Both the position numbers and the translations under genes were made by a program. 64,000 nt of DNA from Rhipicephalus microplus. Taxonomy: Eukaryota > Arthropoda > Arachnida > Ixodida > Ixodidae. Positions 10,899 through 21,451 of the stretch are shown in pieces. The stretch's first letter is position 1; every line of letters starts with the position of its first letter. The DNA is taken from contig NW_027464588.1 of NCBI RefSeq assembly GCF_043290135.1, positions 2,057,501-2,121,500 of the forward strand, in the 5' to 3' direction. The notes beneath the pieces are model-generated. The model searched no databases. It saw only the letters and a list, made by a program, of their open reading frames with translations, and was not told where the DNA came from.

Positions 10899-12015
10899 CT
10901 AAGAAGTTCCAGGCAGAGGCTCATGATACGGTTTCAGGCGGGAAACATGGACGATGTCACCTGCACGCCGGCGCATGTCGTCCGATCGGGAAACTGGCTC
11001 AATTAAGAAATTAACAGGAGAGGTTTTCTTTAAAATGGTGTAAGGCCCCTCGTACCGGGGGACAAGTTTCGATGAGAGTCCCGGAGTTTGGTATGGGTTG
11101 GCAAGCCACACGAGAGAGCCTGTGGCATAGGTACAATCCGGAAGGGAGGTGCTACAGTTTTCTTTCTGGCATTGCTGCTCGTCCGAGGTGAACGTACGGG
11201 CGAGTTGGCGGCACTCTTCGGCTTGTCGAGCAGCATCGGAGATAGGTGGACACTTGGAAGCATCAGGACGGTAGGGAAGTAGGGTATCAATTGTATGGGA
11301 AGGCTCGCGTCGGTAAAGAAGAAAGAAAGGTGAAAATCCCGTGGTTATTTGTATTGCAGTATTATATGCGATTGTGCCGTATGTGAGAACACCGTCCTAG
11401 TTGCTATGATCAGATGCCACGTACATTGAGAGCATATCACCCAGCGTGTGCTTAAACCGTTCCGTTACCCCGTTAGTCTGCGGTATTGGTATGCTGTCGC
11501 TTTCTGATGAATGACGTGGCATTCCGAAAGCAGAGCTTCGACGACCTCGGAGAGGAAAGCGCGGCCTCTGTCACTAAGGAGCTCTCGAGGTGCGCCATGC
11601 CGAAGGATAAAGCGACGTAAAATGAAAGAGGCGACATCCTGAGCGCTAGCGCTCGGAGAAGCGGCTGTTTGGGCGTAGCGTGTTAGATGGTCGAACGCCA
11701 CTATAATCCACTGATTGCCATCTCGTGTCAATGGAAGGGGCCCGTAGAGTTTAACGTCAACGCGATGAAATGGCTTGGCAGGGCATGAAAGTGGCTGCAA
11801 TGTGCCAATCGCACGTGTGCCGGTGTTGATTTTCGTCGCTGGCAGTCAGGACAGCACTGCACGAATTCCTGTACAAAATTGTACATGCCGCGCCAGTAAT
11901 AGCGATGGCGAAGGCGTTCATATGTTTTGAACACCCAGCGTGGCCACATTGTGGACCGTCGTGAAGAGAGGCGCACACTTTCGACCGTAAAGTGCGTGGA
12001 ATGACCAGTAGCCAC
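10899..12015 (-). pseudogene. gypsy 2 integrase (broken)
   Basis: Read on the minus strand: zinc-binding region ending CCPDCQRRK near 11840, catalytic core with HRVDVKLYGPLP near 11770, RHGAPRELLSDRGRAF near 11570-11610, and the C-terminal domain LVPRYEGPYTILKK and HVSRLKPYHEPL near 10930-11065. Frames change between these blocks, and the HPQTNG-type segment around 11490 is degenerate. It is a dead DDE integrase. Confidence 0.8.
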
Positions 12016-12343
12016 CGGCGGCCATTGGGAGCGTAGTTGCGTCGATGAAGAAGTTCATCGCGGATGGCAAAATGGAAAGCTTGACGTCGGAGGGATCGAG
12101 ATACTGGAAAGTTCAGCGTGCAGGAGAGATATTCGAGAAGAGATGCGATCCACGGGTCACGACGTTGTTCGGTGGCAGTCGAGTCAATTAAGATTTAGTG
12201 GTGACAAGGCCTGGAGGCAAGTATTTCCGCACGTCGGATCTGGTGGTAAAGGTGAGCGGGACAGGGCGTCAGCGTCAGAGTGTTTGCGTCCGCAGCGGTA
12301 TACGACGTGAATGACGTACTTTTGCATGTGGAGTGCCCATCGA

Positions 12344-12754
12344 TCAAAGGCGGCCAGAAGGGTCTTTCAGCGTGGAGAGCCAGCAAAGCACGTAGTGATC
12401 AGTTACTAGATCGAATGGGCGGTCGTATAAGTACGGCCGGAACTTTCCAAGTGCCCACACCAGAGCCAAACACTCTTTTTGTGGCACGCTGTACTTAGTT
12501 TCGGCTTTCTTCAGAGTGCGGCTAGCGTAAGATACAACATATTCTGAATAGCCGGGCTTTTGTTGAGCAAAAACAGCGCCTAGCCCGACGCCGCTGGCGT
12601 CGGTGTGCGCTTCGGTAGGAGCCGTCGGGTCGAAGTGGCGAAGTATAGGTGGGGAGTTGAGCAGACGGCCCAGAGTAGTGAAGGCAACGTCACATGCAGT
12701 GGACCAGGAGGCGAGGTTCACGACACCGCGAAGAAGCTGGGTTATTGGTGACAT
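12344..12754 (-). pseudogene. gypsy 2 RNase H
   Basis: An open minus-strand frame of 136 residues carries [35 protein letters not shown] and [13 protein letters not shown], so the D, E and D active-site residues are all present. It begins at the RT/RNase H connection ([10 protein letters not shown]). The RT that should precede it is missing. Confidence 0.85.
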
Positions 12755-12842
12755 TGGGGACGGAGAACTCTAGAAGCAATCCTTACAGCACACGCAGCGG
12801 CAAGGTCGTGTTACTGTACAACACATTCCATACGCCAAAAAA

Positions 12843-12948
12843 TGTGGCACTCCGTAACACCGAATAGCCTGCTTTATTTAGCAGCTCCCACAGAGCCAAC
12901 CAAATGTTCCGTGCGCGAACTAAGCTGATATATTTACATATTGCTACA
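12843..12948 (-). mobile_element. possible 106-bp solo LTR
   Basis: The segment starts TGTGGCACTCC and ends TTGCTACA on the + strand. On the minus strand it contains AATAAA near 12875. TG...CA ends, short length and a poly(A) signal fit a TRIM-type LTR. No target-site duplication was found. It occupies part of the place where gypsy 2 should have its RT. Confidence 0.3.
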
Positions 12949-12990
12949 TTTCAAATGAGGAACAATGGGGTGTTTGCGGGCGTTTAAGGT

Positions 12991-13040
12991 TTGTATGTAT
13001 GTTTGTATGTACGTATGTATTTATGCATGCATGCATGCAA

Positions 13041-13071
<31 letters not shown>

Positions 13072-13323
13072 TGTATGTATGTATGTATGTATGTATGTAT
13101 GCATGTATGTATGCATGTATGTATGTATGTGTGTGTATGTATGTATGTATGTATGTATGTATGTATGTATGTATGTATGTATGTATGTATGTATGTATGT
13201 ATGTATGTATGTATGTATGTATGTATGTATGTATGTATGTATGTATGTATGTATGTATGTATGTATGTATGTATGTATGTATGTATGTATGTATGTATGT
13301 ATGCATCATGTATGTATGTATGT
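12991..13323. repeat. (TGTA)n microsatellite inside gypsy 2
   Basis: A long TGTA/GTAT array with a few variants (GCATGC near 13023-13037, GTGTG near 13130, GCATCATG near 13302). It lies where the RT gene of gypsy 2 is expected. The long frames with alternating Tyr-Val-Cys-Met or His-Thr-Tyr-Ile come from this array and are not proteins. Confidence 0.95.
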
Positions 13324-13480
13324 TACGAGCGCAAAGTGGTGACGGGGAGACCAATACATCACCGGGATATATGTCGTTGGACGTAATGCTGACAATTTGT
13401 TCTTGTAGTGGCGGCAGCTCGATGTCCTTCACAGCGACCAGACGAAGTGGCTTCTAATTGTCGCCGTCAAGCATCCCACC

Positions 13481-13720
13481 CTAAATTAGTTGGTGAGAGC
13501 AGCGGGACAGGATAGCAAACTGGGCGTGATGGTGGATGACGTCAATGAAAACACGCACAGTACAAAACGAGGAAGGGCGAATGACGTTCCCCTGGGCAGC
13601 AACTATCATGGGACCATCGTGAGGCGTCAATACCTTCTTTAAATGTTCACACAAATCAGCACGTATAAAAGACAATGTCGCACCTGTGTCCACCAAAGCA
13701 TCGACTCGCACTCCTTCCAC
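13481..13720 (-). pseudogene. gypsy 2 aspartic protease
   Basis: An 80-residue minus-strand frame with ALVDTGATLSFIRADLC near residues 8-24, the aspartic protease active site. It is shorter than a full domain because the frame stops early. Gag lies upstream on the minus strand, and the missing RT lies downstream. Confidence 0.75.
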
Positions 13721-13815
13721 TTCCTCAGAAACAATGTTACATGGCCCTGAGGGAGGAATTTCAGTTCTTATTTTGAATGGAGTTTTTCTTCCACAAAATG
13801 CATCATTTAGTTTTC

Positions 13816-15165
13816 CTAATGAATATCAGAGAATAATGAGGTGGGCCATAATGGAGAAGTGGAACAGCGGAAGGGTGAAGGCGAGCGGCGTCTCGTGTTT
13901 CGGCTGTTCCGCGGTGCAGTCGATGCCGGATGAGATGGAGACTGGTGCGGGGAGAACGAATAACACCGCCCTTGATAAGAGGCCCCAGTGTACAAATCCC
14001 GTTCACGCATGTCGTTCAGACGCTCATCTTGCTGGCGCTTTCGGCAGAAACAAGATATGTGACTGCGATAGCCGCAGTAGTAGCAAGCAGGGCGGGACGA
14101 GTGCCAGGGTGGGGAGTAGAAGGCGTTCGGGGCCCCTGGAGATAGCACGGTCAAGTTGGCCGAAGCAGGGTCAGGGGGCGTCGAAGGGTAGTTCACCGGG
14201 GGAGCGGCCGCAACCTACGCGTAGGTTGGCAGCGGCAATGTCGCGTGTACGTCGCTGGGAGGCACGGCCGCAACTTGAGGGTAGGTGGATATGGGGCGTG
14301 AAGCAGGTGGCTGTACGGGTGCAGAGCCGGTCAGGGATGTAAGTTCCTCCCTGACGATGTCACTCAAGGGCACTCTCGAAGACTGTATAGGACGTGGCGT
14401 AGGAGGCATGAAGCCCATAGACCACAATTCTTCGCGTATAATGTCCCAGATGAGGTCACGCAGGTGGCCGTGAGACGTGGAGGGGTGGTCGTCAATGTCC
14501 GGTTGGAGACGAACGGAGTCCAGCGCATCAAGGCACTGGCATGTCGTCACGACCTCAGCGATGGTAGCTGTGTTTTGCACAGCGAGGGCATAAAGGCAAC
14601 AGGCTGAATGCCCTTCAATATGTGGCGCACTTTGTCCGATTTCGGCATGGATTGTATGACACGCCGGCACAGTGCGAGGACATCCTCGATGTATGAAGTG
14701 AACGATTCACCGGGATGTTGTTGGCGAGTATCGAGTGTCCTCTTCGCGACGGCGGATCGAATGTCTGGTGTCCCAAAAACGTGTCGCAGCTGCTGCTGGA
14801 AGGTAGCCCAGTCGGGTAAGTCAATGACGTGGTTAAAATACCATGTCTTCGCGACTCCGGTCAGATAAAGAAGGATGTAACGCAGTTTGGTGGCCTCATC
14901 CCACCGATTAGCGACACTTACGCGGTCGTAGCTATCGAGCCAGTCTTCTACGTCTTCTTCACAAAGACCAGCAAAGAGCGGGAGTTCCCGCTGATGTCCG
15001 TGTTTGTAAATAGGAGGGGCAGCTCCGGTGCTGCGTGGTTGATGACATCAGCGCTGGCAGGCTCGGTCTGGGACATGCTGTCTGACTATGGGCGCAAGCG
15101 GCGGCCTGAACGAAGCTCCAGGGGGTAGAGCGGGCTGCGGGAGGTCAGAGGACCGAAAATCCACC
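13816..15165 (-). pseudogene. gypsy 2 gag (broken)
   Basis: From about 15165 downward the minus strand encodes a Pro-rich start, a capsid-like part around 14620-15000 in several frames (SFTSYIEDV-type sequence near 14690-14710), a linker (14215-14670) and a nucleocapsid knuckle CYYCGYRSHISCFC near 14070-14100, which keeps the C-x2-C-x4-H-x4-C spacing. An Arg/Ser-rich tail follows. Frameshifts separate the parts. Confidence 0.7.
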
Positions 15166-15360
15166 TCCACCACGTATGAGGTCTTGGTAGTCTTGATGGC
15201 GACAGCGTTCGTTTGAGGAAAAATCTCGCAAAACGTACGGGCAGAGCCAGTACACAGATGATGACGATGATGATGGCACAGAGTGGCCATGAGGAAGAGC
15301 CAAGTGGATGATGGTGATTATGATCATGCAGGGATGAGAACGATGTAACAAACGCCCACA

Positions 15361-15508
15361 GTATGTATGTATGTATGTATGTATGTATGTATGTATGTAT
15401 GTATGTATGTATGTATGTATGTATGTATGTATGTATGTATGTATGTATGTATGTATGTATGTATGTATGTATGTATGTATGTATGTATGTATGTATGTAT
15501 GTATGTAT
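15361..15508. repeat. (GTAT)n microsatellite at the 5' edge of gypsy 2
   Basis: An uninterrupted array of about 37 units that begins at the base next to the TGTGGG start of the gypsy 2 LTR. Confidence 0.95.
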
Positions 15509-16346
15509 GCAACCGTCATTTTGTTGTATTGCTGATAACACGTGTTTCTGAAGTAATATTTGTTACTTGTGTTAAGCTGTAATCCGTGTACGCCCACCCG
15601 CTCTTTCAACGCTACAGCAGTAAAGGGATCGTTTCACAGAAATTCCAGTGGCAGCACAGGCATTGGTGTCGTTGGTTGTGAGCGGAAAATCAGCGTAGTG
15701 CGTGAGCGAAAACTTGAAATAATTGTAGGTAAATAAATGACTAATAACAAAATATTCGCATTGAGTGAGAACCAAAGCCACGCCTTCTGTGTGGCAAGCA
15801 GGTTTTCTACCATACGGAGTTACATCAGTGTTTTATATTGCGTGATGAAAATAGGTGAGAGTCTCCTTGAGGCATGTGACAATGCGTGGGAGAATCGTTG
15901 AATAACACCAAGTGATAAATTGTGTATGTTGGTCTGAAGCCACCCACCTATCACAAACTCTGCAGCTGCGCAAGTGCTCGCAATATCACAGAGTACCGTA
16001 CTGCACGGGTACTTCGCCAATTTGCAAAAAAAAATAATTATGGCGAAGTGGGCACTTCGTAAACGTGCATACATTGAATACGCATTATAGGATTGTTTGA
16101 ATAGGCCATTTTTACTGGCATAAACGTTATTTCTCTCGTTCTATGGCTGGAGACAATGCGAATGGTGCCCGATTACACTAAACTAATAAATGAATAAATA
16201 CACTTATTTCTTTACGCGTCGAGTGCTCTGTGCATCTGTCTCTGTAGTTAAAGGAACAACATAGTGAGTGAGGCACACGCTTTATACGTCGGGAATTCGG
16301 GTTATTTTTTTTTCTCACTGCAAAGGGTGACAGTTTTTGTTTGCAG
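15509..16346. other. presumed P450 intron, nothing recognised
   Basis: AT-rich DNA upstream of the first visible P450 exon. No further P450 exon was found here or anywhere upstream in the window. It ends in the acceptor TTTTTGTTTGCAG (AG at 16345-16346). Confidence 0.5.
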
Positions 16347-16479
16347 TATTCTTCGGATGCTACGCCGCAGGTACGAAACAATAGCATCGTTGCTCAGTTA
16401 TTTGACCTTTGTACTAGCCAAGTACCCGGATGTCCAGGAAAAGGTGCGCCAAGAGGTCGTCGACACTATTTCTGAGCAG
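16347..16479 (+). CDS. P450 exon: I helix, with a 1-bp deletion
   Basis: The exon lies between acceptor TTTGTTTGCAG and donor CAG|GTAAGC. From phase 2 the first frame reads FFGCYAAG. From 16372 the reading moves to another frame, YETIASLLSYLTFVLAKY, then PDVQEKVRQEVVDTISEQ. One base is missing between them: GGTAC stands where GGTTAC would give the conserved AGYET of the I helix. Without the base the frame meets TAG at 16382-16384. The rest of the exon matches CYP3-clan P450s well. Either a sequencing or assembly error or a real disabling mutation explains this. The Glu-Thr pair that helps proton delivery to oxygen is present in the shifted frame. Confidence 0.85.
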
Positions 16480-17847
16480 GTAAGCGCAAACAACCCCAGC
16501 GCTCGCCATTTTAGCTGCCATTATGGCACTCGCGTCTCTCTTTGCATCTTTTTCTCTACTTCGTGGCATTCTTTCGTTTTGCCTATTGCTCGTTTGCAAC
16601 CTAAAGATATATGTAAGATTAGGTAAGTGCAACCTGACGAGTGCGGCTGGCTGAGAAGGGAGTAACAATAAGCGACTTAAAGTACGGACTACGTAAGTAA
16701 CGGAGAAAATCTAAAAGACACTTGAAAATGGCAATGTTGATTAGTGAAGTTTTGTGGGGCAAGGGTAATGGGTAGAGAAAGAGTGCCATGTTTCTTATGC
16801 GATGTGAGCGATAGCCAATGATTGCTATGACACGGTGTATTGTGGTTGTATACAGGCCTAACACCACGCGCCATATAGAAACGTAAAATGAGTGTATAGA
16901 ATGCAGAGTTATGACTACGATGCGTGATGTTATTTAAGGGGATGGAATATACGAAGAAATGAGGAGCGCTTGTGTCAGTGTAAGTCATCTTCCTTCTGCC
17001 TCCCTTGTTTATTACGAGCTAATGATTTAAGCGTTTGCTGATGTTTCCGACGAGCTTATATATCTCCGACTTGAAAGCTAATGCAATCTAACTCTCCGAA
17101 CAGCTCATCTCGATCCGACACTGTCCATGAAATTTCTATTTTTAATCCACCACGTCGACCCCGCTTCCCTTTTGACAAATCTGCGGCTAAATGTACAGGA
17201 AGGTCCACTGTTAAAAGGAACTCCTGCATAAGCAGTATGTTTTTGTTTCGCTATCTTACGAAAGCATAGTGGCTAAAATAAGCATACTATTACTAGTAGT
17301 TGCAAGTTCTGACTTGTCTTGACAAACTATGAGCTGCATGAAGATTGTTTCCTTATTCACTTGCCCTCAAAGGGCCAGGAATATTGATGGCGTGCATTCA
17401 AGTGTTCCCTTTAACAGTGAACCTTACTGTACGTTATTGAATTGGAAACCAGTTAATAACACACGTAAGGTTGTGGAAAATATATAGCTGTATGGACATG
17501 CGAAAAAAACGTGAATTGTTTCAACTTACACTAAGACACTTGCGCTGCAATTTTATCGCAAATAACAAATAATTTATTTATAGTCGACCACCTCCAGACA
17601 CCTAGGCGACAACTTCAAAGTTGGCTCATCTGTTGCACACGGATACTCCGATCGACTCGCCATATAGGCTGCAGCAACTGTTTTTTTATAATATCCTAAG
17701 AAGTCTCTCAGTGAAAACGTGGGATGGTCTTTTACACCGAAGCTGAGCGCTATTCGAGGTCGAAGACAGCACGCACCACGGCCAACACGCATGACAGGCG
17801 CAGATATGCGAAGTGCTGCGAAACCAGATGCTCGCGCCTGCAACAGA
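16480..17847. other. P450 intron, unassigned part
   Basis: Start of a 17.95-kb intron (16480-34431). No coding or repeat structure was recognised in this part apart from common AT-rich DNA. Confidence 0.4.
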
Positions 17848-18770
17848 GTATTAGCTGAGCGGCTCAGTGGTACGGCGGACCCAGCGAACGAGTGGGGCGT
17901 CAACTGCGTGTACGCGGCAAGCTGGCATGGCCAGCGTATTTACGGAGCGAGCCACTCGCCCGCTTATTTCGTCCTCTCAGCGGATCGCGTGCAGCGGACC
18001 AGCGTGCGAGCTTTCTCGAAGCAAAGCTTCTGCTTGATCAACCGTAGTTTCAACCTCGTCAAGAGGTGTGTAGAGTTACTGTATAGCATATATACAGTAT
18101 CTATACTCCATTGTACTCCGCTGAAATAATCACTGAGCTATTAATTTTCCCTTCGTCTTGCGCGCCGCGGCCTCCTCGGCTCCTCCGCTGGGTCCGCTGG
18201 CCCACTGAGCAGTCGAGATATTACTCAGTATCAGTGAGGGGATAATCAGGGTTAACAGTGGAAGTGCCTCCGACTGGCTGACCGACGTTTCGATAGGAGG
18301 ACCTATCTTTTTCAAAGGCGCTGTGTCATCCTTGGCGTATTAGCTTTAAAGGGTTTAGTGATGACGTCAACTCCTGGTGATGGCGCGTGTCTTTGTGACC
18401 ACTATCCATTTTAACCCCTGTGATCACTGACCCCTTCAAAACTAACACGCCAAGGATGACATGGCGCTTTTAAAAATGATAGGTCCTCCTACCGAAACGT
18501 GGGCCAGCATGTCTGAGGCAGTTCCAGTGTTAACAATGATTACCTACTGCGTTGTTTCCCTTTGTCGGATCCAATCTAGATTTTGTATTTCAATATCTGT
18601 GAGTAATAGCTATTACTTGCTATTATAATACATACCTATTACTCGCTATTTGTGAGTAATATCGCACTCGCTCAATAATGAATAATAATGAGTAATAACG
18701 AGTATGCTCGCTATTAGTGAGTAATAGCTGAGCGGCTCAGCGGTCCGGCTGACCCAGCAGAGGGGCAGGT
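17848..18770. mobile_element. inverted and direct copies of a Penelope-like terminal repeat
   Basis: A block reading TAGCTGAGCGGCTCAG followed by GACCCAGC occurs on + near 17848-17890 and 18722-18765, and inverted near 18185-18228. A second block of about 93 bp containing ATAGGTCCTCCTA, CGAAACGT and CCAAGGATGACA is present inverted at 18255-18345 and direct at 18430-18535, so the two form a large imperfect palindrome with about 85 bp between the arms. The stretch AAGATAGGTCCTCCTATCGAAACG resembles the stem II plus CGAAAC part of hammerhead-ribozyme motifs known from Penelope-like element termini, in degenerate form. A Penelope-type endonuclease relic exists at 31855. No RT is present here. 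Confidence 0.5.
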
Positions 18771-20439
18771 TTAACGCAGTACAAAATAAAGAATAAACAA
18801 TTGTCCCGAATCTACATGTTACACTGTAAATGTCGTCGGAAGACGATATTCTTGCGTCTGGAGACAGTGAACAAAACGTTTATTTGATGTTCTGTGCAAG
18901 AAAATCGGTGAATGGTATTCTGCAGGCCATTCTGCAGGTATTCTGCAGGAAGGGTTAGAGTGCCGCGAGCGTGTGGCGGAGGCGAACGAGCGCATCTAGG
19001 CACGTTAGACACAAGTGTCATCTTGTAGTTATCTTTGAAAACGAAGGCGTGCAGCCCACGTAGAAAGATGCACGCCAGTCTCGGAGGTGATAAGGTGTAG
19101 AACGCAAAGCGACGGGCAGGTGCCACAACCGTGACGTCGTAGCAAAGCGTTGGAAGCACCTTTTTGAGCATCGCGTTGAACTGTCAGTGCAGCGCGATTA
19201 AACGCTACGTTCCTTAGAGTTTCTTGTGTGTGGCTCTTCCAGTATAAAGGCAGACATAAAAACATCGAAGCGTTGTTGTGGCGCCTCAGATATGCGCAAT
19301 AATTGCTTTTTAATTGACAATAGCACAACTATGAACGCCTAAACCTTGAGCAATATTGGTGGGTGCTGCGGATGGGCTTGGCCCTTTGGTGTCGTTTGAG
19401 GTATGGTTACGGTGGACAAACAGACAAATATACAGAGAAACAGACCAAGACTTTTCCATCGAAGGTCTCAAGAAAGACTGTCGTCTTTAATAAACATATA
19501 CACCGTATCCCCCTAAAGGGAACCATGTATAGATGCGAAGCAGCGAGTGCTAATGCTTACATTGGCGGTGGCATTCACACTGGCGCTCACCGCGGCGTTG
19601 CGCACGAGAGAAACCTGGGGAGGCGCCAAGCACGCAGGGATGTACCGGTGTTTCTCACTGAAAGATGTTATTCGCTGCTAATGGTCAGTGAGAAACAGAA
19701 GTCTCCGATCGGACACAGAGACCCGCAGTCAGATTTTAGTTACCGCGTACAGTGCTAATTTTTATTGTTTAACAATTCACAGGAAAAATTCCGCACTGAC
19801 ATTATATTGTAGCTAAAAATCAAGGGCCTATACATACGGTGCGGCCAGTGAACTGTTGTGAAGCGTAATCAGTCTGTTTTTGCAATGAAGAAACTCGCTT
19901 GCAGACGCTGCCTGCATCGGCGTTAGGAGGCAGCGTTGGACTTCCATCAATACCGGTAGCAAAAATCTTGGGCCCATGGCCAAAAGGAAACTACACGCCA
20001 CTGCTGCGCGTGCAGAAGCGTTTTCTGGACGAATCAGAGATATCCAAAAAGTACCAAACCAAAAAAGAAAACGCACTAGCGTTATTTTTACCGGTATGTT
20101 TCACAATATTCTTGCGTTTCACTACAATATCTTTGTGAAAACTTTTGTGAAAACAGTCCAATATTTAAGAGACATGATCACCTTTGTGAACTTTCATGTC
20201 TCATGTGGACATTTCAATTTACGTGATTACTTGTGTATTTACAGATTATGTGTGGTGTGGACACATTTCTGTGTAATGTGAACACATTTCTGTACTGAAA
20301 AACTTAGGCGCAGTGCGTAGGTGATCTGCTATGTATCTATGTATAGCCTTGTGTGTGTTACCTAATGTGCTTTGTCAAGTTTTGTGCAACAGAAGAGCAG
20401 TAGCAGGTGCGATGCACTGGCACCGACCTCTCCTTAAAT
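18771..20439. other. unassigned intron DNA with a 12-bp hairpin
   Basis: No gene seen. A perfect inverted repeat, GTTTCTCACTGA at 19650-19661 and TCAGTGAGAAAC at 19685-19696, is probably part of the same nonautonomous repeat family seen at 26006-27100. A short direct repeat of GAACACATTTCTGT type lies near 20258-20296. Confidence 0.4.
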
Positions 20440-20640
20440 ATATTTAGTTTTTTAAAAAGGGAGAGGGAGTGCGTATGCACGTTGTAGGTGTGAACGCGTG
20501 GGGAGGAGGATGCATGAGGAGAGAGAGGGGAGCGAGCGTAGACGAGAGACGCTGGGAGACTCTACGTTGCGAGGTGAGAAAGGGGAGCGTAGGAGAGGAT
20601 AGAGAGAGGGAGGAGACGTGCAGCGCAGTGAGCGTGGGCA
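20440..20640. repeat. GA-rich dispersed repeat
   Basis: A purine-rich block with GGGGAGCGTAGGAGAGGA near 20582-20599 and GTTGCGAGGTGAGAAAGGGG near 20566. Related blocks occur at 25250-25310 and 56203-56330, so it is a dispersed repeat rather than chance composition. Its class is unknown. Confidence 0.5.
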
Positions 20641-20851
20641 CACCGCACACCAGGTTGTGTCCTATGTCCTTACCACCCCAAACAGTTAGATGCTTGGCAT
20701 CTATAATTCTGTTTGAGGTGATAAGGGCATTGAAGCTATTTCTTACTGACAACACATCTGCAACAAGAACTCTTCTTTGCCGGCCTTGTTTGAAACGGAG
20801 TACGCGTTGTGGAGATAGGTTTGCACTAGGCTTGCCTACTAAGCGCAACCG

Positions 20852-21451
20852 TGTAGGGATGCGACGTCCTCCACTGCCGCTGCGTGCGAAGACTTCGCGG
20901 CCGGGTTCGTCGTTTTTTCCGGCACGGCGCAGAAACCATGCACGAGGCAGGATAACAACAACAACGGGTTTATTAACCCAAGATGCAGCACAGTGCGACA
21001 CTCACGGGCTTGCAGGCCGTATAGGGAACTCCGCAAGACCGAGCAAGTACGCTTGCCTAGGGCACGACTCCCGCACAAGGGCCGAAGTCAAACGCACGAA
21101 CGAGAAGCCGCCTGCTTAGCAGCGCGTCAACCCCTCGTGAAGGCCTGAGAGCATCTGCCGCGACGAGTGAATCGTCGGGCGCCACACAGCTCGTAGGAGA
21201 GGAGGATGTCACGCGCGCTCAAAGGGAACTGGCGCTGCGTTGTGACGTAGGCTCGCGCAGCGCGCCAGCGTAGCGTGCCCAGACATACCAGCGCGGGAAG
21301 GAGCCGACGGTTGACTGGCCCAGACCAAGAGGCGCCCTGGCAGCCATCTTGGCGGATGCCGGCGCTTATGCGCGCCCGGGCTACGCTGTCAGCGCGTGCG
21401 CGGCAGCTGGGGAACGAGGCGCCAGGTAGGAGGGCGCTCTCGATTCCCACA
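20852..21451 (-). mobile_element. 600-bp LTR, copy A
   Basis: On the + strand it runs from TGTAGGGATGCGACG to CGATTCCCACA; on the minus strand it therefore starts TGTGGGAATCG and ends CCCTACA (TG...CA). TTTATT near 20968 is AATAAA on the minus strand, giving its direction. Immediately upstream on the minus strand is a polypurine tract (GGAGGGGGGG at 21452-21461), so it is placed as a 3' LTR. It is about nine-tenths identical by eye to copy B at 24576-25174. Confidence 0.75.

Larger units (their letters stand above)
10712..15360 (-). mobile_element. gypsy element 2, decayed, lacking reverse transcriptase
   Basis: A second Ty3/gypsy element on the minus strand. From its 5' end (15360) downward come an LTR-like start TGTGGGCGTTTGTTAC, a PBS-like TGGTGGAGGTGG near 15166-15177, gag with a CCHC knuckle, protease, then a gap where RT should be, then RNase H and integrase, ending near 10717. 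The region near 10717-10880 fits a 3' LTR (its minus-strand end reads CTAAACCTCTTCTCAATG), but its start differs from the 5' LTR, so the element may be a mosaic. It is bounded by microsatellites at both ends. Confidence 0.8.

Noticed and set aside
12944..13457. Long frames of Tyr-Val-Cys-Met or His-Thr-Tyr-Ile repeats
   Set aside because: They are translations of the TGTA microsatellite in every frame and both strands; the same holds for 15145-15609.
15509..16346. Further upstream P450 exon
   Set aside because: No frame shows a P450 helix motif; earlier exons are probably outside the window.
16371..16479. Alternative acceptor at 16369-16370 that would avoid the frameshift
   Set aside because: The upstream 24 bases code FFGCYAAG, which fits the I helix directly, and the acceptor at 16345-16346 has a much better pyrimidine tract. 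Deletion of one base is the simpler reading.
17719..18129. 136-residue plus-strand frame
   Set aside because: Lies over repeat DNA with the Penelope-like block; no domain recognised.
20469..21119. 216-residue plus-strand frame
   Set aside because: It crosses the GA-rich repeat and antisense of LTR copy A, has no motif, and owes its length to high GC content.
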